64,000 nucleotides of DNA, taken from Tolypeutes matacus (lineage: Eukaryota > Chordata > Mammalia > Cingulata > Chlamyphoridae). Position numbers and translations under genes: made by a program. Of the stretch, positions 44,985 to 55,372 are shown piece after piece (the first letter of the stretch is position 1; each line of letters starts with the position of its first letter). The DNA lies in assembly GCA_026826555.1 (NCBI GenBank), contig JAKSZT010054396.1, positions 16,032,166-16,096,165 of the forward strand, given 5' to 3'. The notes under the pieces are model-generated. The model did not search any database. It had not been told where the DNA came from and worked only from the letters and a program-made list of their open reading frames with translations.

Positions 44985-45512
44985 CAATTTTTTAATTTTT
45001 TGAAAAAACAATGGTTTATTTTTCTACTCAAATGATTAAGCTGCTAAATCACAAAACTTCAACACATTTTGTATCTTATTATTTTCATTGAACAATAAGA
45101 CCTTCTATTTTGATTATTCTTGGAAAACAGTAATTTTGTTCTCCAGTGGCTTTTAAATGCCATGACAGGTGGTTTAACATGGTGGCTGCTGCTTTCAGGG
45201 GATTATATTAAATGAATCCTCATTTCCAGTGTAATCTTTCATTGAAAGTCCATCCATCAGGACTTGTCTATCTATCATGGTTGGCCAAGGAGTCCTGCTT
45301 TGGCTGCCAGGGCTTCATTCTGCTGAATATGATATTCCTGAAATCTAATGGATATTCTTTGTGTCATTTTTAAGTATTTCTGTAAGTTGTCTCTTCAGGT
45401 TTTTCTTCTCTTGTTGTGAAGTCTTTAACAGTCCAAAAAGCCGGTTTCTGTAAGAAATTCTTTAAACTGTTTTATCTGATCAGATTCTGGTATTTGTACA
45501 GCCATACTTTTT

Positions 45513-45689
45513 TTTTAAGATTTTATTATTTATTTATTCATTTATCCCCCCCTTGCTGCTTGCGCTCGCTGGGTCAGCCAACCATGCCGCGCGGGCGGGC
45601 TTGCCCTCACCAGGAGGCCCCGGGAACCGAACCTGGGGCCTCCCATATGGTAAACGGGAGCCCCACTGACCGAGCCACAGCCGCTTCCC
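45513..45689 (-). mobile_element. DAS-III type SINE in TIMM9 pseudogene
   Basis: Reverse full-length copy with the exact duplication ACAGCCATACTTTTT at 45498-45512 and 45690-45704. It splits the retrocopy at its start codon region. Confidence 0.95.
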
Positions 45690-47300
45690 ACAGCCATACT
45701 TTTTTGATATATTTATTAGTTACCTTTTCTGATGCAGGAGTTCCCTTTCTGTTCTGGAAAAGTGGTTGTCCAACCTTTGCTTGAATGTCTCTAGGGAGGT
45801 TGGATTTGTTACTTAAATAGTCTCTCATATCCGATACCAGGGCAAGGCTGCAGGACGACACCGCTGGTCAAATCTGGGGGTGGCGAGCCGGGGTCAGGGT
45901 CTAGGTAATTTTTAATTTCCAGCCTGTGGTCTTCAGTCTGATTTGTTCCTTTTCATAAGTTCCATGGCTGTATTGATAGTCTCTTCATGTTTTTCTTCAT
46001 TTTCTTCATTTCCTTTAGTTCTTAACTATGTTTTCCTCTAGTTCTTTGAATATTTGAATATGCCTAGGACCTTTTTTTTTTTTTTCCCAAGTCTTCTTGT
46101 CTGGAATGCCCCTGGTTTGATCTTCCTTATTAATGGTTTCTAATATTTAATCTTCCCTTTTGCCTGGATTGTTACTTTCTGTTACTTTGTATATTAATCT
46201 TTTGTTGAAACCTGGACATTTTGATATTTAAGAGTGTTATCGCTGGAATTTAGACCCTGAGGTGTCTGTTTCTTAAGCTTGTATCCAGCTTGTGTATAAC
46301 AGTTTTTCCTTAAATGCTAGGAGCTAACCAAAGAAAGAAAGAAAGCACCTTTCCCAGCCTTTGAAGACTGACATGTGTGAATGTGCTTCTTCAGGGCTTA
46401 TTCATACATTGAAGAATAGCTCCAAGTCAAAGCTTAATGGCCTCCCAGATCATTTCTACTTCATGCCTCTTGCCTTGGGCATGCAGGTGTGGTCCTCGGA
46501 ATTCCCCTTTTTACATGGATTTGAATGTCCCCTCTTCCCTAGGAAACAGTTTCTTCACAGTCCTGGAAGCATCACTATATGTCTTATAGCCAGCAGTCAC
46601 ATGCTCCAGGCAGCACAACTTAACTATTTTCCCTCCATGCTCTGTAAGCCACCTTCTACATGCAGGGTTAGTTCTGGGACAGCTAGTCCCTCAGCCTACT
46701 ACCAGACATATTGCTCCAGATATACATGCTTCCAGTTTGTGCACAGGGTTACTCTGCTTCTTCCAGAATCAGGACAGGAATCCACACTGGGAGTGTTGGC
46801 TCTCTCCATGCTGCCTCTGCACTGAGCTGCTGGTGGTGGGGGGGATATGATTAGTCAAGGTGCCAGGAGATCTACAACACTTTTAAGTGGCCTTTTTCTT
46901 GATTTAGCACTCACCCTGTTATTGCAATCCTTTAACTCTTTTCTAGAGATTTTCAAAAGGTGTTTCTGCCAGTTCTTGCTGGTTGTTCAAAACTTCTTTA
47001 GGGGGAATGAGTCCTGAATCGTCTCACTCTACCATCTTGATCCAAAAATTGCTTTCTTTTTAGTCATATGTACAGTCCTAGAAGAAAGCATTTTATATTA
47101 AAGACTTTTGTATTTCTATGTGTTGAACTTATATAGCTTGATAAATAACTGGTCTAGATTGCTGAACTATTGGAAGGATATAAAATTCATTTCAGGAAGC
47201 TATCAACTTTGCTCATTTTTGGATAGGATCCCCTCTAATTAGTGATGGTTTTCTCTGTTTTAAAATTTAATTTTTAACTGTTTTCTTGATTTTCACCTAG

Positions 47301-47522
47301 GTTGCAAAATATCATCCTATGCTTGAGACCTTCAGACTACATGCCCTACAGGAACTAATGAATGATTTTTCATCTCCTGGATATACATTAGAAACATAAA
47401 CATGGTGCCAAAAGAACTTCTTACCTTTCTCTGACTATGGTTCATTTGGACATACTTTTTTACTGAAGAGAGGTATACATACTGAGCCTACTCATTGTGC
47501 AGAGATTCTGTCACATAGGATC
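47301..47522 (+). other. CSNK1G1: CSNK1G1 5' UTR part of exon, with three upstream ORFs
   Basis: The acceptor is TTTTCTTGATTTTCACCTAG, ending at 47300: a good pyrimidine tract and CAG-like end. Three short upstream ORFs precede the main start: 47319-47399 (26 codons plus stop), 47402-47434 (10 codons) and 47437-47466 (9 codons). None overlaps the main ORF. Exon limits are inferred from splice consensus, not from a transcript. Confidence 0.75.
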
Positions 47523-47703
47523 ATGGACCATCCTAGTAGGGAAAAGGATGAAAGGCAACGGACAACTAAACCCATGGCTCAAAGAAATGCACACTGCTCC
47601 CGACCATCTGGCTCCTCGACATCTTCTGGGGTTCTTATGGTGGGACCCAACTTCAGGGTTGGCAAGAAGATAGGATGTGGGAACTTCGGAGAGCTCAGAT
47701 TAG
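47523..47703 (+). CDS. CSNK1G1: CSNK1G1, casein kinase I gamma 1, first coding exon
   Basis: This exon encodes the N-terminus of casein kinase I isoform gamma-1, a membrane-associated Ser/Thr kinase. I recognise the gamma-1 specific start ([12 protein letters not shown], then TTKPMAQR), which differs from gamma-3. The shared segment [20 protein letters not shown] follows, including the glycine-rich ATP-binding loop GCGNFG. The ATG has A at -3 and G at +4, a strong context. The donor ATTAG|GTAAGG at 47703/47704 ends the exon after 60 codons plus one base, splitting a Gly codon. The catalytic core, activation segment and C-terminal palmitoylation region must lie in exons beyond the window. The reading frame continuing to 47831 is intron and no longer resembles the kinase. 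No damage is seen; this is a live gene. Confidence 0.96.
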
Positions 47704-47831
47704 GTAAGGATTTGGTTATGTCAGTGGCTTCCAACAATACCAACAATAATAGCTATGATAAGCTGTGGTGTGTTTCAAGACAAGCAGTTAATAATTTTAT
47801 GAAAAAGTTTCTCTTAGACATGTTCTTGTGA

Positions 47832-49690
47832 GAACTAAAGAATTTGTGTAGAAGACTGCAGTCATTATTAATTATAATTGTTAGGGGGTTTTCGTCTCCT
47901 TGTGTTGGATAGATGGGTGTTTTAAGTTTTCCACTAACTCTAAGGTTTTATGATGCAGCAAGTTCTGCAGACAGATATACATAAAATGCAGATTCTGTTT
48001 TAGTAGATGTGATCCAGAGCCCTAAATTCAGCATCTTTAACAATGCCCAGGTCATGCTGATGCTGCTGGTCCCCGAACCACACCTTTTGATGTAAGGGAA
48101 TAAACCCCTGCTTTAATTCAAATTCTATCCCTGAAAAGAAAAGAGAGTAAATTATTTTTTAAACTATTCAGAATTAGTCCGTAAGAAATATACATCTTAT
48201 TTAGAGAGATTATCCAAAAGATAATGTGTTTGTATTTCTTCCTGGAAGTCCCAACATCAGAATTTAACTCCAGGGAGAAATTGTGCAATTTTATTTCACA
48301 AACAAGAAAATGGACTTTCTCTTTCAAGTATGACTTCATGGATGAGCTGAGAAATATCATCCAGTTTGAAGATGTCAGATTGTAAAGGAGGTACATTGCA
48401 TATTTATGTACTTTCTTATCACCGTCCATACATGTATAGGTGGAAGAGAAAATAAAAGACCTTTAAAATGTATGAAGTTGGAAATCAGCTTGGAGAATAT
48501 GAAGGGGTTTCTTTTTAGGCTGGAGTGTTTTTTTGTTTGTTTGTTTTTTTATAGCTCTTGAGACTTTGGGTTTTTATGAAGATCCATTATAAGAGACTTT
48601 GGCCTTTGGAGGAATGGGAAGGTGGGAGCATAGATGTTCATTGTTTGTTACCTCTGCTCCCTACTCCTGATAGTCCTGCAAAAGAAAATGGAAAAAGTCT
48701 TACCTGTGATCTCTTGTAGAGAGCCTCTAGGAAACATCAGTTACACTAGCCTGAGATCATTAGGTGCCGAACGGAATTTAGGATGCTTAGAATGAATTAC
48801 TTTTACCAGTGGAAGACTGGCAATCTAGAATTTAAAGACCTGACTAGAATAATGAAAAGCTCTTTATATTTATAGATGTTTTCATGTTCGTGTTAACAAA
48901 TCTAGAGGAAGCTACTGAGAATAGGGGTAAGATGTGTAATTTCACACTGTTTGACTTCCTAGCAACTACTGAGTTGCTTTAGCAACTAGTTTTGTGAATA
49001 TTCATATATGTAAAGGATTAACTTTGTTCTAACATCACATAAGCACTTGCATTAAGTAGATTATGACAAAAACATCCACAAAATTACTGCTGAGAAACAA
49101 CTTCTAAAGCATATAAATTTATGCATCCTCAAAACATCAAAAAGTTGTTTAATTTCTATATAGATAGAAAAAACCTTGGTTGATGACAGCTGAAAACCTT
49201 TTTTCTTAATCACTTAAATCTATATTTGTATTATATGATCTTTTAAATTTTTGTGAGAATGGAAAATCTATTCAGTGAATTAGGAGGGTAGTCCATTAAT
49301 ATTTTCATAGTTGTAAAGTGGTGTGTATTATTTCCTCTCGTAGATAAAAGATAGTTTGGATACTTCTCAGTTTGACTTGCCTTTTAGTTAACTGAAAGAA
49401 CTCATCTTGCCTTCCCTTTAACGTGGTTTCATTCTTATGTACTTACCAGTCAGCCCTGGGAACATATCATTGTGACATTATATTTAGGAATACTTTTTCC
49501 CAGCAAAAACCAGAAAAGGGACTTGTAGAATCATTTGGCATCTTCCTAACTATAGAGTGGGCTTTATACACCATTCCAACATTTTTTTGCTTTGGTATTA
49601 TTGAGTAAAAGATTGTGCAGACTAATATGTTGATGGGGAAATTCTAAATTCAAGGCAGGTGCAGGTGGGCCTCCACCATGGCCACCATTT
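47832..49690. other. Unique intron next to the exon
   Basis: About 1.9 kb free of young repeats, in contrast to the repeat-packed upstream side. No coding frame is supported. Conserved regulatory elements may lie here but cannot be judged from one sequence. Confidence 0.45.
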
Positions 49691-50080
49691 ACAAAGCCCT
49701 ACTTTCTTTTTCAAGCTCATTTCCTTCTCTAGCCACACTATCTCTTTTGTACCTCGAACACCCAAGTACATTTATGCTTCAGGGACTTTACACTTAGAGT
49801 TCCTTCTGCCTACAAAGTTCTTTCCTAAATTTTGCATAGCTGGTTGCTTCTCATCCACCAGACCTCAGCTCAGAAAGACCTGACTCACCATCCGCATTTA
49901 AATTAGTACATTTCTCCCCTAGCCACATTTTGTCCCATCAAACTGTTTTAATTCATTGCGTTTATCAGTGTCTGAAGTGATTTTATGTATTAGTTTGCTT
50001 GTTAATTATTTTTTCTTAAATATAAGCCTCTGGGAGGGCAGGGGGTTTATCCGTTTTATTTTCTGTTGTTATTTGTTAGA
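49691..50080 (+). repeat. L2 LINE 3' region
   Basis: Typical order CTCATTTCCTTCTCTAGCC, TTAGAGTTCCTTCTGCCT, AGACCTCAGCTCAGAAAG, TTTATCAGTGTCTGAAG and CTCTGGGAGGGCAGGGG. Diverged. Confidence 0.8.
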
Positions 50081-50320
50081 TAAATGGAAAGATAGCTAGA
50101 TGGATAGAAAGGGAAAAAAAGCATGGGCTCCTTTGGGCTACAGGTGTGTATGTGGAGGGGATTGGTATGTAGTAGTCTTTGTCTTTAGGTAGACCCCTGC
50201 CCTCTAGACAGAGAACCAAACAAATAATTTAATGATTAGTGTATTTGGTTTTCTGCCAATCTGTTTCTTTCCCATCATCCATTTAACAAACATTTGTTGA
50301 ATATATACTATATATATATA

Positions 50321-50419
50321 CCCGCACGGCGTGGTTGGCTGACCCAGCGAGCACAAGCAGCAGGGGGGGGGGATAAATGAATAAATAAATAAAAAATCTT
50401 TAAAAAAAAAAAAAAAAAA
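50321..50419 (+). mobile_element. 5'-truncated DAS-III type SINE
   Basis: Only the 3' half is present (CCCGCACGGCGTGGTTGGCT onward) with a poly-A tail; the tRNA head is missing. It abuts a (TA)n run at 50302-50320. Confidence 0.9.
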
Positions 50420-50429
50420 GAATGAGTTA

Positions 50430-50640
50430 TAGGGCATGAAGTGGAAGAATAATAATAGAGGCAGCTTGTAGGTGGTTGGGACCAGATTGTGAAGTATTGC
50501 ATGGTATTGAAGTATTTGGACTTTATCCTGTAAGCAATGGGTAGAATCATTAAGGATTTAAAACAGAGGAGTGACATGATCTGGCTTATATTCTAGAAAG
50601 ATATTCCAGATAGCTGTAAGATTAGATCAGATAAGAAAGA
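50430..50640 (+). repeat. Old mammal-wide repeat fragment
   Basis: Same family as 27990-28490: TTTGGACTTTATCCTGTAAG, CAATGGGTAGAATCATTAAG, GGAGTGACATGATCTGGC. Name not assigned. Confidence 0.55.
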
Positions 50641-50819
50641 GATTGATGTTTTATGGGTTTTGCTCCAACTGTGGTACACATCACACTGTATTATCTTCCT
50701 CCATCTCTCTATGTCAAGATATAGCTTGAGGATAATACTTTGTTTTATTAATCTTTTTATCCTCAACTCCTTTTACTCTTTGTGGCATATAAAAGGTACT
50801 CAAAAAATGCTTGACTGAA

Positions 50820-51761
50820 AAGCAAATGTGGCTCAAGCAATTGGGCTCCCGTCCACCATATGGGAGGCCCAGGCTTCAATTCCTGGGGTCTTCTGGTAAA
50901 AAGCAAGCTGGCCGGCACGGTGAACTGGCCCACGCAGAGTGCTGGCCCATGCAGGAGTGCTGCCCACATGGAGAGCTGGCACAGCAAGATGACGCAACAA
51001 AAAAGAGACACAGAAGAGAGACAATAAGAGACACAGCAGACCAGGGAGCTGAAGTGGTGCAAGAGATTGCGCAGCCTATCTCTACTCCCGAAGGTCACAG
51101 GATCGATTCCCGGTGCCACCTAAAGAGAAGACAAGCAGACACATAAAAATACACAGAGAGCAGACAGCGAGCACAAAACAACGAGGTGGGGGGAGGGTGT
51201 AGCAGTTTGGCAGTTTGATATAGTTGTAAACTGGTCTGTTAATCTGGGCATGATTAAGTTATGATTAGGGATTTGATTGGGCCACTTCAGTAGGGTGTTG
51301 AGCACCATCCCTTGGTCTCAAAGATAAAAGACATGGTGAAGGACAGAATTGGAGTAGTTTTTACTTGTTGTTTTGATGTTGGAGTCCTGATGCTGAAGCC
51401 TGGGGAAATAAGCACACAGAGCAGCTTGGTCTTGAGAAAGGAGAGAAGGCCCCTGGAAAAGAGACAAGCCATTTGCCTGATAGTCTAGAGTTGGCCTTGT
51501 GGAGCTAGCAAAGGAGCTGAGCCCTGAGATAAGCAAGCCCCGGGAAGAGAGGAACACAGGAAACCTGACATCTTGCTCCAACACGTGGCAATAAACTTTG
51601 GTAAGGGAAGTAACTTATGCTTTATGGCCTGGTAACTGTAAGCTTCTACCCCAAATAAATACCCTTTATAAAAACCAACCAATTATTGGTATTTTACATC
51701 AGCACCCCTTTGGCTGACGGGGGTGGGGTGGGAGGGATAAATAAATAAATTAAATTAAATT
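50820..51761 (+). mobile_element. DAS SINE dimer, type B, split by an LTR
   Basis: Two monomers (50820-50900 and about 51043-51120), a purine-rich end up to 51198, then the LTR at 51199-51720, then the AATAAATAAATTAAATTAA end. The exact duplication AAAAATGCTTGACTGAA at 50803-50819 and 51762-51778 brackets everything, showing that the LTR entered after the SINE. Confidence 0.92.
51199..51720 (+). mobile_element. MaLR solo LTR inserted in a SINE dimer
   Basis: Starts TGTAGCAGTTTGGCAG and ends ACCCCTTTGGCTGAC. It has an AATAAATACCC signal near 51654. The subfamily differs from the provirus at 23418 and resembles the one at 63747-64000. The host G-rich site blurs the 5-bp duplication. Confidence 0.85.
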
Positions 51762-51778
51762 AAAAATGCTTGACTGAA

Positions 51779-52115
51779 TGGTCCAGGTCAGAAATGAAGA
51801 TGGCTTTAGCTTTTAGCTTTGAAAATGGCAGTGAAATGGAAAAGAATGAAATGAATTGGAGTGAAATTTCGGAAGTAGAATATAGGCAAAATTTGGTTCA
51901 TCACCAGTTATATGAGAGGAAGCATCAGAAATGACTTGAGTTTGCCAGCTTATGGGAAGCCAAGTCAGTAAGGAAGTCTTTAATTGGTGACAGGAAATAT
52001 AGGACTGGAATGGGTGGTAGGGAGGGCAGGTAGATAAGAGTTTGTGAATATATTGACTGAGGAGTGTGCAGCATGTATACAGAAATGTATATTTGAGATT
52101 TAGAAGTTTAAATTT
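51779..52115. other. Intron, nothing recognised
   Basis: Unassigned AT-rich sequence. Confidence 0.4.
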
Positions 52116-52129
52116 AAGATAGAGATTTA

Positions 52130-52287
52130 TTTATTTTATTTATTTATTTTTTAACAGACTGGTAGTCTTCAGTCTGTTTTTATTTTTAAAAATTTTTTTT
52201 TAATTTACCGGGAGGTCCCGGGGATCGAACCCAGGTCCCTCCATATGGGAGACGGATGCCCAGCCATTTGAGCCACATCCGCCCCCT
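52130..52287 (-). mobile_element. Short DAS-type SINE with 3' transduced hairpin
   Basis: Reverse monomer (ACCGGGAGGTCCCGGGGATC ... CACATCCGCCCCCT). Between its own T-rich tail and an outer T-rich tract lies a ~26-base insert that is a perfect 9-bp inverted repeat: AACAGACTG (52153-52161), 8-base loop, CAGTCTGTT (52170-52178). The outer duplication AAGATAGAGATTTA / AAGATAGGGATTTA (52116-52129, 52288-52301) encloses all of it. Confidence 0.85.
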
Positions 52288-52595
52288 AAGATAGGGATTT
52301 AGAAATCATCATCTGTACAGGTGTATAGGTGTTAATGAACCCACAATCATGGATGGTGAAATGATGCTTTGTGGAGCTTGTATAAGTGGGAGAGGGAAGA
52401 TGCATTTAAAGGACACTGTAAGAGTCTGAAGAGTAGAAAGTTCAAGAAGCCAAAAGAGAAGAGTTTCTAGAGGGGTGGGGTGCTACGCCTTGTACCCTAA
52501 GGAGATTAAGCAGGAAACAGCTAATCATTGCCTTTGGTTTTCAGTTCTGATTATATATTTCTGAGATGTTTCCTTTTATAAAAAATGTATTTGCA

Positions 52596-52675
52596 GGGGA
52601 GCAACTGTAGCTCTGTGGTTGAGTGCCTGCTTCCCATGTACAAGGTCCTGGGTTAAATCCCCTGTACTTCCTAAA
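52596..52675 (+). mobile_element. Short DAS-type SINE monomer
   Basis: Single monomer (GGGGAGCAACTGTAGCTCTG ... GTACTTCCTAAAA). AAAAATGTATTTGCA on both sides is the target duplication. Confidence 0.9.
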
Positions 52676-52781
52676 AAAAATGTATTTGCAATCAGAAAAA
52701 AAACAATAGGCCCAAAGCAAAAAAAGCATATGCATTTGCAATCAGGAAAAAAAAAAAAAGCCAAAAGCAAAAATATCCTTT
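52676..52781. repeat. Local tandem duplication, two ~50-bp units
   Basis: TGTATTTGCAATCAG + A-run + CCCAAAGCAAAAA is followed by TGCATTTGCAATCAGG + A-run + CCAAAAGCAAAAA. The first unit carries the extra AACAATAGG. Confidence 0.75.
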
Positions 52782-52999
52782 AGAACAAATTTTTGAAAAT
52801 GAAATGCTTGTTGCAAATTAAAAAAAAAAAATCAAAACCTTATATGTATTACCAGAGATAACCACTAATAGATGTTTATTTTCCAGAATTTAAAAATGTA
52901 TACAGGTTGTATTTTAGAAATGCAATCAAACTGTGCAGTAAACCTGTTTTTTATCACTTAATGTATCATGAACATCTTATTTTAAATATAGATTTATTT

Positions 53000-53607
53000 T
53001 TTTAGACTTTATTTATTTATCCCCCCCGCCCCCCATTGTTTTGCGCTGTCTGCTCTCTGTGTGTTCTTTTTTTTAAAATTTAACTTTATTTGTACATTTA
53101 ATAATTGAAAATATAAACAATTAAAAACTAAAAAGTAAACACAGATGAATAAATATATACATTTCTCAATTAAATGTAATGGATACATATAAATTTTTTT
53201 TTTTTTTTTTTGATCAAACAGTATGTTACACAATATATTTGGTTCATAGTAACACATTCATACAGTATTTGTCCTTTTGTGTCTGGCTTGCTTCACTCAA
53301 CATAATGCTTGTCTTCTCTTTAGGCGGCACTGGGAATCGATCCCGGTACCATCTGGAGTGGGAGAGAGGCATTCAATCTCTTGGGCCACCTTAGCTTCCT
53401 GGTCTGCTGCGTCTCTTATTGTCTCTCCTCTGTGTCTCTTTTTGTTGCGTCATCTTGCTGCGCCAGCTCTCCGCGCAGGTCAGCACTGCTCCGTGGGTCA
53501 GCATTCCGCGTGGGCCAGCTCACCTTTCACCAGGAGGCCCCGAAAATCGAATCCTGGACCTCCTATATGGTAGACAGGAGCTAAGTTGCTTGAGCCATAT
53601 CTATTGC
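53000..53607 (-). mobile_element. DAS SINE dimer, type B (reverse), split by an L1 3' end
   Basis: The left part (53000-53066: TTTATTTATCCCCCCCGCCC, CTGTCTGCTCTCTGTGTG) and the right part (53311-53607: CTTGTCTTCTCTTTAGGCGG ... TGAGCCATATCTATTGCCCC) are one dimer separated by an L1 fragment. Confidence 0.85.
53067..53310 (-). mobile_element. 5'-truncated L1 3' end inserted in the SINE dimer
   Basis: Same L1 3' text as 31780-32010 and 19429-19607 (AACAATTAAAAACTAAAAAG, TAATGGATACATATAAAT). A clean target duplication is not seen, and a few SINE bases appear lost at the junction. Confidence 0.85.
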
Positions 53608-53660
53608 CCCCTCTTTCATTTTAACTATCTGCATATTATACAATAATTTAACCAATCTTT

Positions 53661-53796
53661 TTTTTTTTTATTTTTTTTATTTATTTTTATTTTTTTTATT
53701 ATGGGTAAAAATCAAAATTCTCACAATACATACAAACATTTGCAAAATGATATATAATATAAATATATATGCATATATGTGTATTTGCTTACAAAA
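53661..53796 (-). mobile_element. Very short L1 3' end insertion
   Basis: T-rich tract then ATTATGGGTAAAAATCAAAA and on to TGCTTACAAAAA, matching the start of 37012-37737. AACCAATCTTTT on both sides marks the target. Confidence 0.85.
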
Positions 53797-53805
53797 ATAA
53801 CCAAT

Positions 53806-54229
53806 CTTTTAATACATGTTTTTCTTTTTTAATATAATAAATAATCCTATAGTTAACATCCTTGAAGGTACTTCTTTGTAAACTTGGCTGGTTATTTTCT
53901 TAGAATAAATCCTGGAAGTGTATTTTCTGAGTCAAAGGATATGCACATTTGCAGTTTTGTTACACATTGTCAACTTGCCCTCCAAAAAATGGTTTTGGTT
54001 TGCTCTCAGTCTGCATGTGTGTTGACCCTTTACAAAATCGTGAAAATTATCAAGAATATTTCATTTTTGCCAGTGTGATGGGGGGAAAATGATCTTTTCA
54101 CATATTTATATTTCTTGTTTTAAGAGTTGCTTCTTTGTGGTCTTTGCCTAATTTTCTATGGAAAGATTATTTCTGTGGAGGCTTATCTATGTATAATTTC
54201 TTCGATAGAAAGGGGAATTGTGAAGATTT
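53806..54229 (-). other. Intron, probably an old L1 remnant
   Basis: Contains GGAAGTGTATTTTCTGAGTCA and CAACTTGCCCTCCAAAAAAT, reminiscent of old reversed L1 3' sequence. Support is weak. Confidence 0.35.
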
Positions 54230-54234
54230 AAGAG

Positions 54235-54688
54235 TGTTTTAGTTTCCTAGGCTGCTTAAACAAATACCATGAAATGAGTCGGGTTAAACAACAGGAATTT
54301 ATTTGCTCACTGTTTTGAGGCCAGGAAATTGTCCAGTTCAAAGCATCATCAAGGCAATGCTTTCTCCCCAAAAACTGGCATTCTGGGGCTTGCTGCCAGT
54401 GATCCTTGGTTCCTCTGTCACGTGGCAAGGCACATAAGAGCCTCTCCTGGTCTCTTCTGGGTTCCATTTCAGCTTCTTGCTTTTTGTGGCTTTCTCTATC
54501 TGTCTGAATGTCTTTCTCTTATAAAAGACTCCATTAATAGGATTAAAACCCATCCTGATTGGGTTGGGACACACCTTAACTGATGTAACTTCAGCAAAAG
54601 CTCCTACTTAGAATATGTTCACACTCCAGGAAAGGATTGAATTTAAGAACATGTTTTTCTGGAGTATATATAGCTTCAAACCACCACA
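54235..54688 (-). mobile_element. MaLR solo LTR (reverse)
   Basis: Same family as 14201-14660 and 16013-16467. Begins TGTTTTAGTTTCCTAGGCTG and ends TTCAAACCACCACA. The 5-bp duplication AAGAG is at 54230-54234 and 54689-54693. Confidence 0.85.
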
Positions 54689-54693
54689 AAGAG

Positions 54694-55372
54694 AGAAGAG
54701 AAAATTGATGGAGAATGATCATGGATAACAGGTGGGAGAACATGATGATGGGGTAGAAACAGAGTTGCTAATTGATTTTCATTCATTGAGAAACATGGGA
54801 AAATTTTGAGTTTTTTTTTAAAAAAAAAAAACCCAACATTTTAAGCCTTCTCCTGAAATAAGGCCTAGAAAGAATCATCTAAACCTTACACTATGAATGA
54901 TTCTAATCCTTCAGAATTAAGAAAATTTACACCTCTAATTTACAAAACTGTTTGTGTTTTTCTTCTTAGTTGGAAGAATAAATAGATGGTAGTTCTTTCT
55001 CATCCATATAAGGATGTACCTATGTATGTGGGTAACCTTTTAGATGAGAGAGGCTTGCGTAAAATTTTAATAATCTTTATAATATCCTTATGTAGTAGGA
55101 TAGGGTTAGAAGATGTTTTTCCTTGCAGACAAGAAAATGGAAGCACTAAGAATTGACCTCTTTTGCACTTTTCCTTCTTTTGGTATCTGATGGAATATGC
55201 AAAAGTACATTAGCCTAGAAGGATGTTTCTAACAAAGAGAAATTGGCTAAGGGTAGCACCTTCTCCTGTGACACACTCCTCCCTGGCTTCTAAAATAAGA
55301 CACTTCTTTCTATGACTAAAGCTGCGTGTGCATGATAACTTTTCTGTATATTATTATTATTATTATATATTT
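54694..55372. other. Intron, nothing recognised
   Basis: Unassigned AT-rich sequence with an A/T run near 54810-54832. Confidence 0.4.

Larger units (their letters stand above)
44847..45901 (-). pseudogene. TIMM9: TIMM9 processed pseudogene
   Basis: Retrocopy of the mRNA of the mitochondrial intermembrane-space chaperone subunit TIMM9. On the minus strand it shows the N-terminus AVQIPESDQIKQFKEF (after the start region at about 45500), [23 protein letters not shown], then [20 protein letters not shown] and [14 protein letters not shown]. Two deletions and frame shifts break it, and part of the twin-Cys region is lost. A 5' UTR (45705-45901), a 3' UTR and an AATAAA signal near 45017 are present. 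The duplication TAGGTAATTTT at 44836-44846 and 45902-45912 proves retroposition. Confidence 0.93.
44091..47047 (-). mobile_element. Third antisense L1 piece reaching its 5' end
   Basis: Antisense L1 text (CATTTCTTGTAGGACTGGTC, TTGATTTATCTTCAAGTTCA) interrupted by the TIMM9 retrocopy at 44847-45901, resuming at about 45913 and ending at about 47047 with CACTCTACCATCTTGATCC, as expected of a reversed L1 5' terminus. The end lies ~250 bases upstream of the CSNK1G1 exon. Confidence 0.6.
1..47300 (+). other. CSNK1G1: CSNK1G1 intron or 5' flank upstream of first coding exon
   Basis: Everything left of the splice acceptor at 47299-47300 is non-coding with respect to the only exon recognised. It is inferred to be intron of CSNK1G1, because that exon begins with a strong acceptor and so must be preceded by at least one further exon. 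I could not recognise an upstream non-coding exon or a CpG-rich promoter in the window. Most of the content is interspersed repeats, listed separately. Confidence 0.6.

Noticed and set aside
47704..47831. Extension of the CSNK1G1 frame past 47703 as coding
   Set aside because: A consensus donor occurs at 47704, and the residues after it no longer match the kinase family.
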